From Amoebophrya sp. A120 (Eukaryota; Sar; Dinophyceae; Syndiniales; Amoebophryaceae), in NCBI GenBank assembly GCA_905178155.1, contig CAJINV010000002.1:5389709-5453708 (forward strand): DNA of 64,000 nt, given 5' to 3'. Below are positions 54,829 to 64,000 of the stretch, piece after piece (the stretch's first letter is position 1; each line of letters starts with the position of its first letter). The notes under the pieces are model-generated. The model searched no databases. It was given only the letters and a program-made list of their open reading frames with translations, and had not been told where the DNA came from. The translations under genes were made by a program, and so were the position numbers.

Positions 54829-57800
54829 ATGACGACGCTTCTTCCGCCCCTTGAGGACGACGAAATCGGGGGACAGCAGCCACCACAGCACCTCGACAGT
54901 ACATTATGCATTGCAAAAGTAGTTGTACTATCGTGGTAATTTGTACTTCGTGGTATTTTTTTATAAAAAACAAAGCAAAAGCCTGCATTTGCAAAAATAA
55001 ACTTTCTCAGGACCAAAAACGCAATTTGTCTTGCACTTGCTAGATCAGGTGTTTCGGAGGTTAGATTTGTCACGCATGATGAATGCAATTGCCATCGGAG
55101 TGCGATACTTTTGCAGAGGATAGACAGCGGCCAACATTGAGAGCAATGCTCTTGGTCTCCTGCACGAGGACAATCACGCGGGTGCAGGAATAAATGGAGG
55201 TGAGAACAATAGTAATCAAAACCTCCTTGAAGTTGACCACGCCACCGCTCCAGCAACCGCCACTTACACTACTATCATCCAGCGAGCACGGCAGGCGGAC
55301 CCCAACTCCCAGCACGCGCTGGGCGTGCGAAACTTTACGGACGCCGTGGCGCCGGCACCCGCGATCGTGCCTGGGCTGTTGGAACATACCTTCGATCAGG
55401 CGCTGGTCGAAGCCATGCAGCGGGCAAAGACCCTGGACAAGAGCAAGTACGAACAAATTCAGCGCAGAGCGGTAGAGTATTATCAGATCCCTGTCGGAAA
55501 ATGGGCGGAATACCTCTCGCCCATAAAGAACCGGGTGACCTTTTTCACGTACTATATTAATTCATCGTGTTTTTGGCTTTGTGCAGAAGAGTGAATTTGT
55601 TGATACCATTCCTGCTCCATGATAAGTACCAGCCTTAGAGTTTGACCAGATAGAAGGAGAAGCAAGTGCTGCCCCATGTTTGTAGTTGTCAAAGGATGAT
55701 TAGCCAAAAAGCGCCAGGTCGAACTAGTTCTACGATCACGTCCACTTGTTCAACTTCTTGCTACCAAAATACAGGACAACTGCTCCATAAATAACGACCT
55801 CCCTCACTACATAAAATAAAAACCACACAACTACCAACCAGTTGGCTGATGGGTCTCCCGGCCAGCTTTCACAAGGCGCCGAAAGATACGCGTGCCCTGC
55901 ACAAGTTCATCGAGGCAAAGTGCATGCTGAAGCACAAAAGCATCGAGGCGCAGCACAAGATGTCGATGCGGAAAACGATAGACTACGTGTACCACAAAAC
56001 AAAAGCGGCGTTTAAGGACAACGAGCAGTACAAGATAAACGGGTTCTGGAAGGATTTTCTGGACAATCCGATAGGCGCGAGAAAGTGCGCGGAATTTGTA
56101 GACGACCAGATAAGGTACAAAAATTAATAACGCATAGCTTCATTTCGTTATTTTCGTAATTCATTGCAAATCCAAGGGCAACGCAATTCCAAAAGTTTTT
56201 GTCATTGTTTCGACGGATGACTAAATGGAAAACCACATGCACAAAAATATACAACCTCCGCTGCAGGCTGTGCGTGACGAAGCATAAGCAGAACATGCTC
56301 TCTTCTGGCAAACCGATCCCAGAAAATAAGTTTACCGCCGAACAGCAAGCGAGGATAGAGGGCATTCGCGAAAAGTTCGGGTTAGAAAAAGAGGAACCAA
56401 AAAAGAAAGGTACTGAAGATTTTTGTGAAGCCGAAGAAGTACTGAAGATTCGTGACGTAGTTGTCGTCGAAGAAGATCAAGATGTCGATGTGAAATTGTA
56501 AAACTTCTCCTGTGCGATGACTTCTATGCCTATTGTAAAAATACAGCCCAGTTATAACAATTACAGGTAGTAGCTCCAGCACCGCTTTGACGAATGCGAA
56601 TTTGAAAATGCTTCCGGAGCAGAAGCGCATGGTGAAGCGCGCACCCCCGGCCCCTCCCGCAGCGGCGCCTGGCGCCGGCCGGCCCGCTCCCCCGCCACCA
56701 AAAGTCGCGGCCGAGAAGAAGAAACCACTCACGGCCGCGGAGCTGCTAGGCGGCGGCGACAGTACGGGGAAGAGCAACGTGAACATCAATAACCAGAGTT
56801 CTGGTGCTGGCGGCCACGTAGTTCTTGCCGGGGACCCTAGTAATAACGCAGGAGGAACGGCAGGTGGTGCAGCAACAGCATCCAGCAGTTACAACAAGAA
56901 GCTATCAACTGCAAAAATGTCTGGGTCTGGAAGGTTGGAACTTGTGATGCTAACTTTGGAGTCCGCATAGAATCTGTATTGCACAAACAGCAAAAGAAGT
57001 GCAATCTGTGCTACGCGGAGAGGGCATTTCTCATGCTGTATGAGCATCAGAAAGCCCTCGCGGAATCTCTGATGCTAGGGCATGCATCACAGACCTCGTG
57101 GGTAATGGAAAATCTGCATGACAAACGCCTGCATTCATTCTTCCAGACCCAGACATTTTTGCATTTGATAGAAGCACCAGGAGAACAACAGCGTGAAGTT
57201 TTCCGTAGGCGAACTGACGGGGCCCAACTACACCGGCAGTGCGGCCGCAGAGGTGACGCCGGGCGCCGCTTTCGAGTTCACCCAGGGTGGCGCGGGCTTC
57301 GAATTCACCCCCGCGGGCTTCGAGTTCACCCAGGGTGGCGCAGAGGACCTCATTGAGTACACGCCGCACGGAGCACAGGGCAAGAAGGAGAAGAAAATTT
57401 TTGGCGAGCGAAGTAAGGATAAGAAGATGAAGGAAGAAGAGGAGAGAAAAAGAAATAATAAAGACCATCCAGCAGGAGCTCCTAACAAGGACGCGGCCAC
57501 AAATAGACAGCACGTCTCGTCTTCTTCTTTCCCCTACAACGACGTCACGGGACGCGACACGAGTAAGAATCCCACTTACCAGCAGGCGAAGTCGGCCAAC
57601 GATCCAATGTGGAGCAAAATGGGCTACAGCAGCCACCTCGGTGCAGCAGGCGGGGATCAAAATAAAGCGGCTGGTCGTGGGGCAGCGGCAGACGAAAGTG
57701 TCAACTACGCATTTTCCTTCGACTACGGAGCAGGTGGGGCAAGTAACAAGATAACCAGCCCGAAGCCGGGTGCAGCTGCAAGTTCCTTTCCCGACCCGTT

Positions 57801-57942
57801 GGCGGCCATGATAAAATCCCCCGTGAGAAAACCAGGCGGTACGCCGGAAAAGCGTGCGAAGGGTGGAGACGATGACGCAGGCGCGAAGAAACGGAAAACC
57901 GAGGACTACAAAGCGCTGGGGATCGACTTCGATGAGCTGTAA
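54829..57942 (+). CDS. Six-exon protein of unknown family
   Basis: Exons 54829-54897, 55124-55548, 55842-56114, 56267-56409, 56567-56902 and 57176-57942 (2013 nt, 670 aa). A GT-AG alternative for intron 1 (54899-55187) gives 649 aa; both keep the frame. The central about 170 residues (exons 2-4) look folded and helical: VEYYQIPVGKWAEYLSPIKN, then WLMGLPASFHKAP, FIEAKCMLKHKSIEAQHKM, NGFWKDFLDNPIGARKCAEF. The rest is disordered: a Pro/Ala-rich patch, a Lys/Glu-rich stretch, three imperfect FEFTQGG/FEFTPAG repeats (57264-57339), and a basic segment (KKRKTED) before the acidic end. The basic patch could be a nuclear localisation signal. No family is recognised. Introns 2-4 are GT-AG; introns 1 and 5 are introners. 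Confidence 0.75.
54898..55123 (+). mobile_element. Introner family 4, copy 1
   Basis: The left end ATTATGCATTGCAAAAGTAG (from 54903) is matched by the inverted right end GTGCGATACTTTTGCAGAGG (about 55100-55119). Removal as GT..GA or AG..AG keeps the frame (HLD followed by TAANIES). A conventional acceptor at 55187 is also possible, so the 3' edge is uncertain. Confidence 0.55.
56903..57175 (+). mobile_element. Introner family 1, copy E
   Basis: The family-1 TIRs are at both ends (ATGTCTGGGTCTGGAA near 56917; TTCCAGACCCAGACAT near 57140-57155). AGAAGC is duplicated (56897-56902 and 57170-57175). One copy joins YNKK to HQENNSVKF in frame. The intron is 273 nt and not GT-AG. Confidence 0.87.
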
Positions 57943-57987
57943 AAGTAGCGTTGTTCTCCTATAGATTTTTTGTTGTACCTACCACCT

Positions 57988-58254
57988 TATCAAATGCAAA
58001 AGTGTCTGGGTCTGGAAGAATGCGCGATTTGTCATGCAGCTTTTCCATGACCCATGAGGTCTGTAATGCAGGATCTAGCATGACAGACGAGACTCTGCGC
58101 GCTCTCTCTCATGCCTATCCTGCATGAGAAACTCCCTCCCGACTTGGCCAAAACTGGACGACTTTTGGTAATCATGCAACACAGATTTTCTCATGCTTCA
58201 AATTTAGCATGACAAGTTGCATTCTTCCAGACCCAGACATTTTTACATTTCATA
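57988..58254 (+). mobile_element. Introner family 1 copy outside a coding region
   Basis: A complete element with both TIRs and a 5-bp duplication CACCT (57983-57987 and 58255-58259), located 46 bases after the stop of the six-exon gene. It is either an intron of the 3' untranslated region or an intergenic insertion. Confidence 0.85.
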
Positions 58255-60881
58255 CACCTGCTCCCCGCAGCTCGACAAGCAAGAACTCAACTCGACAGAT
58301 AAAGACTTATCTACAAATCAGTAAGTAGTACCAAAACTCAACTCAACAGATTTTATATAAGCTATAGCTCCTCTAGACCTACTAGAGGCTATATAAAAAC
58401 CCAGGTTTATAGATTAAACTCAACTCGCGATAACGTTAAAAGTTACAGCCAAATACTCGCTGTAGCTGCGTGCACCTCAACAGATTTTATCTTAACTTTA
58501 ACAGATTTAGGTTTAGATTTCTATTTAGCTCATTTCATGGGGGAAGAACGAGATAGTGTCTACTAGCATAGGTTATAATTTTACAGGCTACTAACTGCTG
58601 TTGTGTTGTGTCAGACTCGATAGAAAGAAGCCGTGGCAGGCACAGGTACTAGCAGGGACGGTTATAGTAGACCTGAGAACGAGCAACGAAGTGCTCGTTG
58701 TAGCGGTGCAGCGACAAGAGGAACCGGGATTGCCGATGCCGCCCCCCGCGAGGTGCCTGCATTAAACTATCGGGCTCACGATCATTAGCACACGACCGCG
58801 CGAACTGTACATATTTATTAGTTTCTATCTTCACGGGGTTGACAGTGACAGCATCATCATGCTGTGAACATGAAATCGAGTCCAGCAGGAACAGGAAAAA
58901 TAAGCGAAAGTCGTTGTGAGTCGAACCTGCTACAACTACTACCTGAATGATGCTCGTTGTGTCACTTACTGTCGACGGACGCTGTGGGTTCATCTTGATT
59001 TGTAAACTGCAAAATTATAGTAGTACTAGCCACGACGGGGTTGCTGCAGGAGTTTTATGTAGGGGCTGATTGAATTATAGTGGAAGTCATCCGTGCGGCT
59101 ACTACAAGCTTCAGCACCATTCTTGCTCCTCCACATAGTTGCTGCATGCCGACCACGACCCCCGTGAGATAGTCGCTCATCTATCACTGGGATTTTTATG
59201 GCAAGTACTTGTTCCAGTGGGAAGATAGAGACTGTTTCGATATAGAAGTTGTAGTGCCTATATCTTTAACTTCAAATGAACCTCGACTTGCAGGAGCAAG
59301 ACACAAACCTTAAGTGCGATACGAATTGCAGCTATCGAAGATTGTCACGCCGAGGAAAGACATCAAGTGAGTCACTGTGTTTGAAGAACCCAATTGCGCG
59401 TGATACAGGACGATGATTTTTGTCTTGAACCAACGAAATTGCGAATGCCACGGTAAAATGTTGCGCCAAAATAAATCCATAGAAGAGATCTAACATTTTG
59501 AGGAATTTTTATCTGAAGCACCAAACAAGCGAAATTTCCTTGCGGATTGGAGTTGCAAATTATTAATTTGCGCCGTGGAGTTGTTTCCACATTTTCATAC
59601 TCCAAAAGTAGGTGTTCAAGAAGAAGTAGTACCTTATTTTGAAGACTGTTGTGCTCCACGCCCAATTATGATTTTCATGCTGATACCAACTCCAACATCG
59701 ACCTGACCATGATGTTGCGTGTTCATGTTCCCAAACGATCTCCGATTTCTGTGATTGATAGGGTGATTGTTAGTTTTAGCTTCCGGAACGTTGTTCTTTT
59801 GAAAGCAAAAATTATGTAGTAGATCCACCAACAGATCATTATCATGCCTTGGTAGAATCACCTGGTAAGAAATCGATGCGGGACCGCTACTAGTAGAAGA
59901 TTACTACTTATTGCAATTCCCTTCTGGTCGACAGATGAGCGAGAAATGCTATTCTTGGCCTGCTCGTTTGTTTCGTCTTGATAGATTATTCCCCAAACGA
60001 AGCGGAAGACAAAAGAAAAACCGAAAGAGCCTCACCGGCCTTTTTTTGTTGCCAAACTTTTGCCTACATCAAAAACTCTATGAAAGATAGTGAAATCGAA
60101 GCTGAATCCGATTTTCTTTTGCGCGTGAGTTCAGGCTGAAAAGAGCCAAAAATGCGCGTAACAGATATGCGACTGGTATTTATCGCTCGCTCGTGCGGAT
60201 CAATCAATAAAAGCGAAGAACGGAAATTTGTGTACGCACTCGCACGATGAAATGCACTAATTCAATGTGTAGTTTCTTCGCATATATTTTCTTGCGAAAA
60301 GAAAAACCTAGCTTTGAAATTGAATTGTTGAAAAGTACCGTGGCGATCTCGCATACTCTATTAGTGCCGTGCAATTCAGGCCAAAATGTTCGACCCCCCA
60401 TGTTAAAAAAAGTCCTCAAAAAATGTTCTCCGCGACCAAAACCATTGAGATTGATTGTCTAGTGCACCTTCATCTTTTTTTCCTGAAGGTTGCATTCGAA
60501 AAGACTACCTCATAAAATCAAGATAAAAAGCACAGCATTGTCAGTACTGAAGCAAAATTGCACGCAAAATAAAATCGAAACTGAAATGGCTGGTGGTTAT
60601 TCTGATTGAAAGTCCAGCAAACAAAATAGGGAAGATTCGACTGAGCTCCAGGAAAAATATTACCGTTTAATGGTATAACGCCAGCTGCAACGTTTCGAAA
60701 TAGCGAAATCGAAAAGCAAACCCTGCGGAACAAAAGTTCTTTAGCGGCTCGACGCAACGCAGCCAAACAAAAGAGCAAGAAAACTTTGCTGGACCATTCA
60801 TCGGCGCAAAAAGATACACCCGTACAGCCGTCGTGTCCTCCAAGTGAGCAATAAACGTCGACGCACCATCCAAGAATAAAC
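58255..60881. other. Gene-poor region with short repeats
   Basis: 2.6 kb. At 58289-58510 a unit close to AACTCAACTCGACAGAT recurs about four times in degenerate form. Within it a near-perfect palindrome (TATAGCTCCTCTAG, short loop, CTAGAGGCTATA; about 58361-58396) could form a hairpin. Beyond 58.6 kb I see only short frames and no RNA gene. The minus frame at 60518-61039 is antisense to the next exon and is not supported. Confidence 0.5.
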
Positions 60882-63273
60882 ATGAGCGCACAATTGAAAG
60901 TCCCGGCGATGGGCAAGAAGGCCGGCGCGCCGGTTGCCCTGAAGGCACTGAACAAACTGCGCCCCCTCCCGGCGCCGCAGAAGAAAAAAGCCGGTCTTGT
61001 CCCTCTGGAGGACAATCTTAAACAAGATAGTCCGGTCAAGACATTCCTTTCCGATGACCCTTTCGCGAACCCCTTTGGCTATGGAGATGCTCCTGAAGAT
61101 GACCGTCACTAACGTTCCACTTTGGGGCAGGATGAATTCTACTGCTATTTGCACCGAAAAAGGAAATTCCCCTAAATTAGAAGCGCGCGAAAATGAGTCG
61201 CGTCGTGTTCATTTTTGTACTAGTGATCATGCATAGAAGCATTGTAACAATGCATTGTTTGTCGCCGCACGACATCCATGCTAGTTGGCACTTCTGTCTT
61301 GCACAGCGATGTTGAACTCCTGGAAAATAAACCAGAGGGACTATGCAAAAGTAGAGTGCTAGTGATGCGGTTCATCCATCTCCATTCCATATTTTCGCGG
61401 CGGCGAGCAGTAAGGACAGCCTGGCGCAGGGTAACCATGTCGGGTTTGACGGCGTATCAAATGTAAAAATGTCTGGGTCTTGAAAAATGCAACCTGTGAT
61501 GCTGCATTTGAATTCCAAAAACATTTGTATTGCATGAGTACCAAAGGAAAGGCAATTTTTGCTACGCTGAGAAGGCATTTGTCATGCGGAATACGCATCA
61601 AGAAGCCCTCAAAAGATATGTATTGCTAGGGGATGCATCACAGACATCATGGCTCATGCAAAACGTGCATGACAAGTGTCAGAATCTTCCAGACCCAGAC
61701 ATTTTTACAGTTGATACGGCGCCGAAATGGACGATATGGCTAAGGAATTGGACCTGGACTTGAACAATCCCTTTACCTTTATCACGAGGAAAAATCCCCC
61801 CTCCCCATATCAAAAGGAGGTTTCTGATGCTGGATTTGCGTATACAAATCAGGTTTGTCTTGCATTGGAGGACAGCAGGCTCCTGCCAAGCCTGAGCAGA
61901 GAGCTTTTGGCCTAGGCGATTAGCATGAGAAACGTCTATGCTGTAAAGCAACAGCATCACAAACCGCCTGCATAATGCGGCAGAGCCTGTGGAGTTGTCT
62001 TCTAGCAAGACAGACGCGATTTGTGGTCTCAAATCAGCAAGACAAAAACATACCTACTCAATATGGCGAGGGGGGATTTTTCTTCACAATAACTTTTCCG
62101 GTGAACGACGCAATCATGCTGGACGACGAGGACGATGTCGATGGCGACGGGAACACGCCGATGTATGTATTGGCTGCAAAAGCACTATCGTAAACTCGTA
62201 CTGATTATCGCAGTCATTCCTGACAAATTTCAGCTCCAACCACAGATCATAAGGTCGTGAGCCAGCATTACAAATTCAAATTTTTCAACGTGAAAAGATT
62301 TTTGGTGCAATTTGTTTTTGTTTGTACCATTTGATATACGATACTTTTGCAAAATGCATAGTATGGCGAAAATAACGATGACGTCGAAATGTTGATGGGG
62401 GGCAACATGGACGACGAGATTCCGGACGACCAAGAGTTCCCCACGACCTCTGCGGGCGCTAACAGCACCTCGGGTGCAGCGGGTTCAACTCCTGGCTCCG
62501 GCAGTTCTATCGAGCCGCACCCGGACCAAAAACTGATGACGGTCTCCAAGGTGAAACTGATCGGGGACCAGCTTGCCGTGCTGGAAAACAAGGCGGAGAT
62601 TTCCCTGCCCAAAGACGTTCTCCTCCGGCCGGGCGATTTGGTCGCGTACAAGCGGTCCGACGAGTTTGATTTCCAGTCGACCAATGCCGCGAACAGCATT
62701 GTCTGGGGCCTGCTTCCCTCCTCGCTGCAGAGCAAGTTTATCCGGAAGACGGGTGACAAAAACAGCGCGGACTTTGACGCCAACGGCAACCCGAACCTGA
62801 ACTTCCTCTCGAAGCTCCAGTTTACCGACTTTCCCCACTGCGTCGCGCGCGTGTCCCGGTACGGAAGGGAGGGCAACGCGTTCTGCAAATCGGACCAGTT
62901 GAAGGGTCCGGGCCGGCAGGAGATCTATGTATTCCGGGCTATGATCGAGAACGCGCTCCCCATTGGCACGCAGATCGCCTTCGATGTGCACGTCAGCAAG
63001 AAGAGCAACAAGGCGCAGGCGTCCGCCCCACTCTGGGTGCCGGTGGAAGCCTTGAGCGGCTTGGTGCAGGGCCGGAGCACCAGTCACACGGTGGGCGCGC
63101 TCCTGAACCAGACCGCGGGCCTGGGGTCGGCGGCGTTGAAACCCGGCGGAGGTGCGCTGAAAAAGCTGCCGGGGCAAAACCCGATGGCGTCCGAAAAGAC
63201 GACCGACGAGGTGCGCATGGAGGCCAAGCAGATCCTGGCCCCGTGGCACAACGACTTTGACTATGAAAAATAA
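60882..63273 (+). CDS. Unrecognised protein with possible cold-shock-like fold
   Basis: The exons I can place are 60882 to about 61034, about 61430-61454 (or from 61415), 61722-61785, 62088-62167 and 62366-63273, about 409 aa. The first intron is uncertain: the open frame continues to 61112 with a plausible acidic stretch (LSDDPFANPFGYGDAPEDD), so exon 1 may be longer. The small middle exons encode acidic sequence (DDMAKELDLDLNNPF, then MLDDEDDVDGDGN). The large last exon holds two beta-rich parts. The second (ARVSRYGREGNAFCKSDQL, then IGTQIAFDVHVSKKSNKAQA) has the spacing of a cold-shock-type nucleic-acid-binding barrel, though the aromatic RNP motifs are not clear. Three consecutive introns are introners of three different families. 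The function is unknown; RNA binding is a weak inference. Confidence 0.65.
61455..61721 (+). mobile_element. Introner family 1, copy F
   Basis: Left TIR ATGTCTGGGTCTTGAA (one change from the family) and right TIR TTCCAGACCCAGACAT (about 61688-61703). ACGGCG is duplicated (61449-61454 and 61716-61721). One copy joins VGFDG to AEMDDM in frame. 267 nt, no GT-AG. Confidence 0.86.
61786..62087 (+). mobile_element. Introner family 2, copy 2
   Basis: Left TIR GGAAAAATCCCCCCTCCCC (from about 61788) and inverted right TIR GCGAGGGGGGATTTTTC (about 62066-62082). TCAC is duplicated (61782-61785 and 62084-62087). One copy joins FTFIT to ITFPVND in frame. It shares the TIR core with PRPF8 intron 6. Confidence 0.83.
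62168..62365 (+). mobile_element. Introner family 4, copy 2
   Basis: A 198-nt intron flanked by GTATG (62163-62167 and 62361-62365). One copy joins NTPM to YGENND in frame. Left end GGCTGCAAAAGCACTATCGT and right end TACGATACTTTTGCAAAATG are imperfect inverted copies and match the ends of the first intron of the 54.8-kb gene. Confidence 0.68.
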
Positions 63274-63461
63274 ACAGAACAAATGTAGCGTCCACGCCCT
63301 TGGTTTGATGTCATGCAAATGCAGCGACAGGCAGAAGCACACGGAGCTGTGGCTTGCTTCTGTGTTGACCACGCGGAGCTCGTAGTCAGCTTCAAGCGAC
63401 TTGTCTCTTCAAACAAGATGCACAAGAACTGCGTTCATCTCACTTTATTCCGCTAGTAAAA

Positions 63462-63818
63462 ATGGGTTTTGCGAACAACTGTTTCTCCGTCTTTGCGAAC
63501 ACAAGTTTCTACTTTCGAGGGTGCGATGGAGGCTCCTGCATGATCTTTGCATTGCATAATGACCCCAATACCTGGATGGTTGGGCAGATTGGCGAACTGA
63601 CGCCGGACGGCGACCACACGGTGATATACCCGGTCAAGTTGGACCATCACGTCGAAGAGCCCAAATACCAGATGGTGTACGCCGAGAACCGAATCCTGAA
63701 CAAGTACGGGCTGAAGGCCAACGAGCTGGGGCTCGGCCAGTCGCTGAGCGCCACGCGGGGCAAGATGATCGCGTTCCAGATCGGATTCAACGAGGATGGG
63801 CACCCGTTATGCAATTAG
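63462..63818 (+). CDS. Small conserved-looking ORF, unrecognised
   Basis: 118 codons with an ATG in a reasonable context (AAAATGGG) and GC-rich codon use like the other exons here, at least from codon 25 on. Segments such as TWMVGQIGELTPDGDHTVIY and GKMIAFQIGFNEDG look like beta strands of a small barrel. It may be a complete small gene or the first exon of a gene running off the window: no downstream exon is visible in the remaining 180 bases. No family is recognised. Confidence 0.5.
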   Translation: MGFANNCFSVFANTSFYFRGCDGGSCMIFALHNDPNTWMVGQIGELTPDGDHTVIYPVKLDHHVEEPKYQMVYAENRILNKYGLKANELGLGQSLSATRGKMIAFQIGFNEDGHPLCN

Positions 63819-64000
63819 TAAAAATTTATTTTCCGTACAGACCTCCATTACTTGAAACTCAAAGTCACAAATTTTTCCAACTTCGACCATGTTGCACAAG
63901 ATACCACTTGTGGTAAAAATACCGAATAGGATTAGCGGAAAATTTTGTCATGGAGATGAATCTTCAGCATTTCTTGAAGTGTAAGTATGCCGCTTTGTTG

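Noticed and set aside
61035-61429. Introner at the first intron of the 60.9-kb gene
   Set aside because: A TATGCAAAAGTAG stretch resembles the family-4 end, but no inverted partner or target duplication was found.

Overview
This is a nuclear window from a protist. Every supported gene lies on the + strand, most are split by introns, and the largest, PRPF8, is unmistakably eukaryotic. Many introns do not end in GT-AG. They carry terminal inverted repeats (TIRs) and short flanking direct repeats, as the introner elements reported from dinoflagellates do, notably the parasite Amoebophrya. I therefore infer a dinoflagellate, most likely Syndiniales/Amoebophrya-like. This rests on intron style, not on a marker gene.

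Layout. At 1.07-6.87 kb lies a NEK-like protein kinase with a long disordered tail. At 8.58-12.21 kb lies GLE1, an mRNA-export factor. At 12.77-13.81 kb is a small membrane protein with two SH3/KOW-like repeats. At 14.56-17.14 kb is a protein with a CBM9-like fold. At 19.15-29.42 kb is the complete PRPF8/PRP8 gene with 13 exons. At 31.35-43.61 kb is an intact, very large Ty1/copia-type LTR retrotransposon whose two 472-bp LTRs read as identical. At 45.54-49.12 kb is a 1194-codon low-complexity ORF. At 54.83-57.94 kb is an unrecognised six-exon gene. At 60.88-63.27 kb is an unrecognised gene with a possible cold-shock-like fold, followed by a small ORF at 63.46-63.82 kb. The stretches 29.4-31.35, 43.6-45.5, 49.1-54.8 and 58.3-60.9 kb hold no gene I can support.

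I assembled exons by hand from reading frame and protein-family continuity. The models for the kinase (3705 nt), GLE1 (3048), the CBM9-like gene (2067), PRPF8 (7359) and the six-exon gene (2013, or 1950 with the other intron-1 choice) all come out divisible by three. Two intron classes result. One is ordinary GT-AG. The other is about 200-315 nt long, usually lacks GT-AG, and has TIRs at its edges, usually with a duplicated 2-11 bp target whose single-copy restoration keeps the frame. At least four TIR families recur or stand out, and several single introns look like older members. PRPF8, the catalytic-core scaffold of the spliceosome, carries four of them.

PRPF8 and GLE1 are housekeeping genes of splicing and mRNA export, but nothing suggests that neighbouring genes are functionally linked. 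The most unusual items are the multi-family TIR introns, and the copia-type element that encodes a DUF4326-like domain and whose gag stop codon sits inside a consensus splice-donor sequence.
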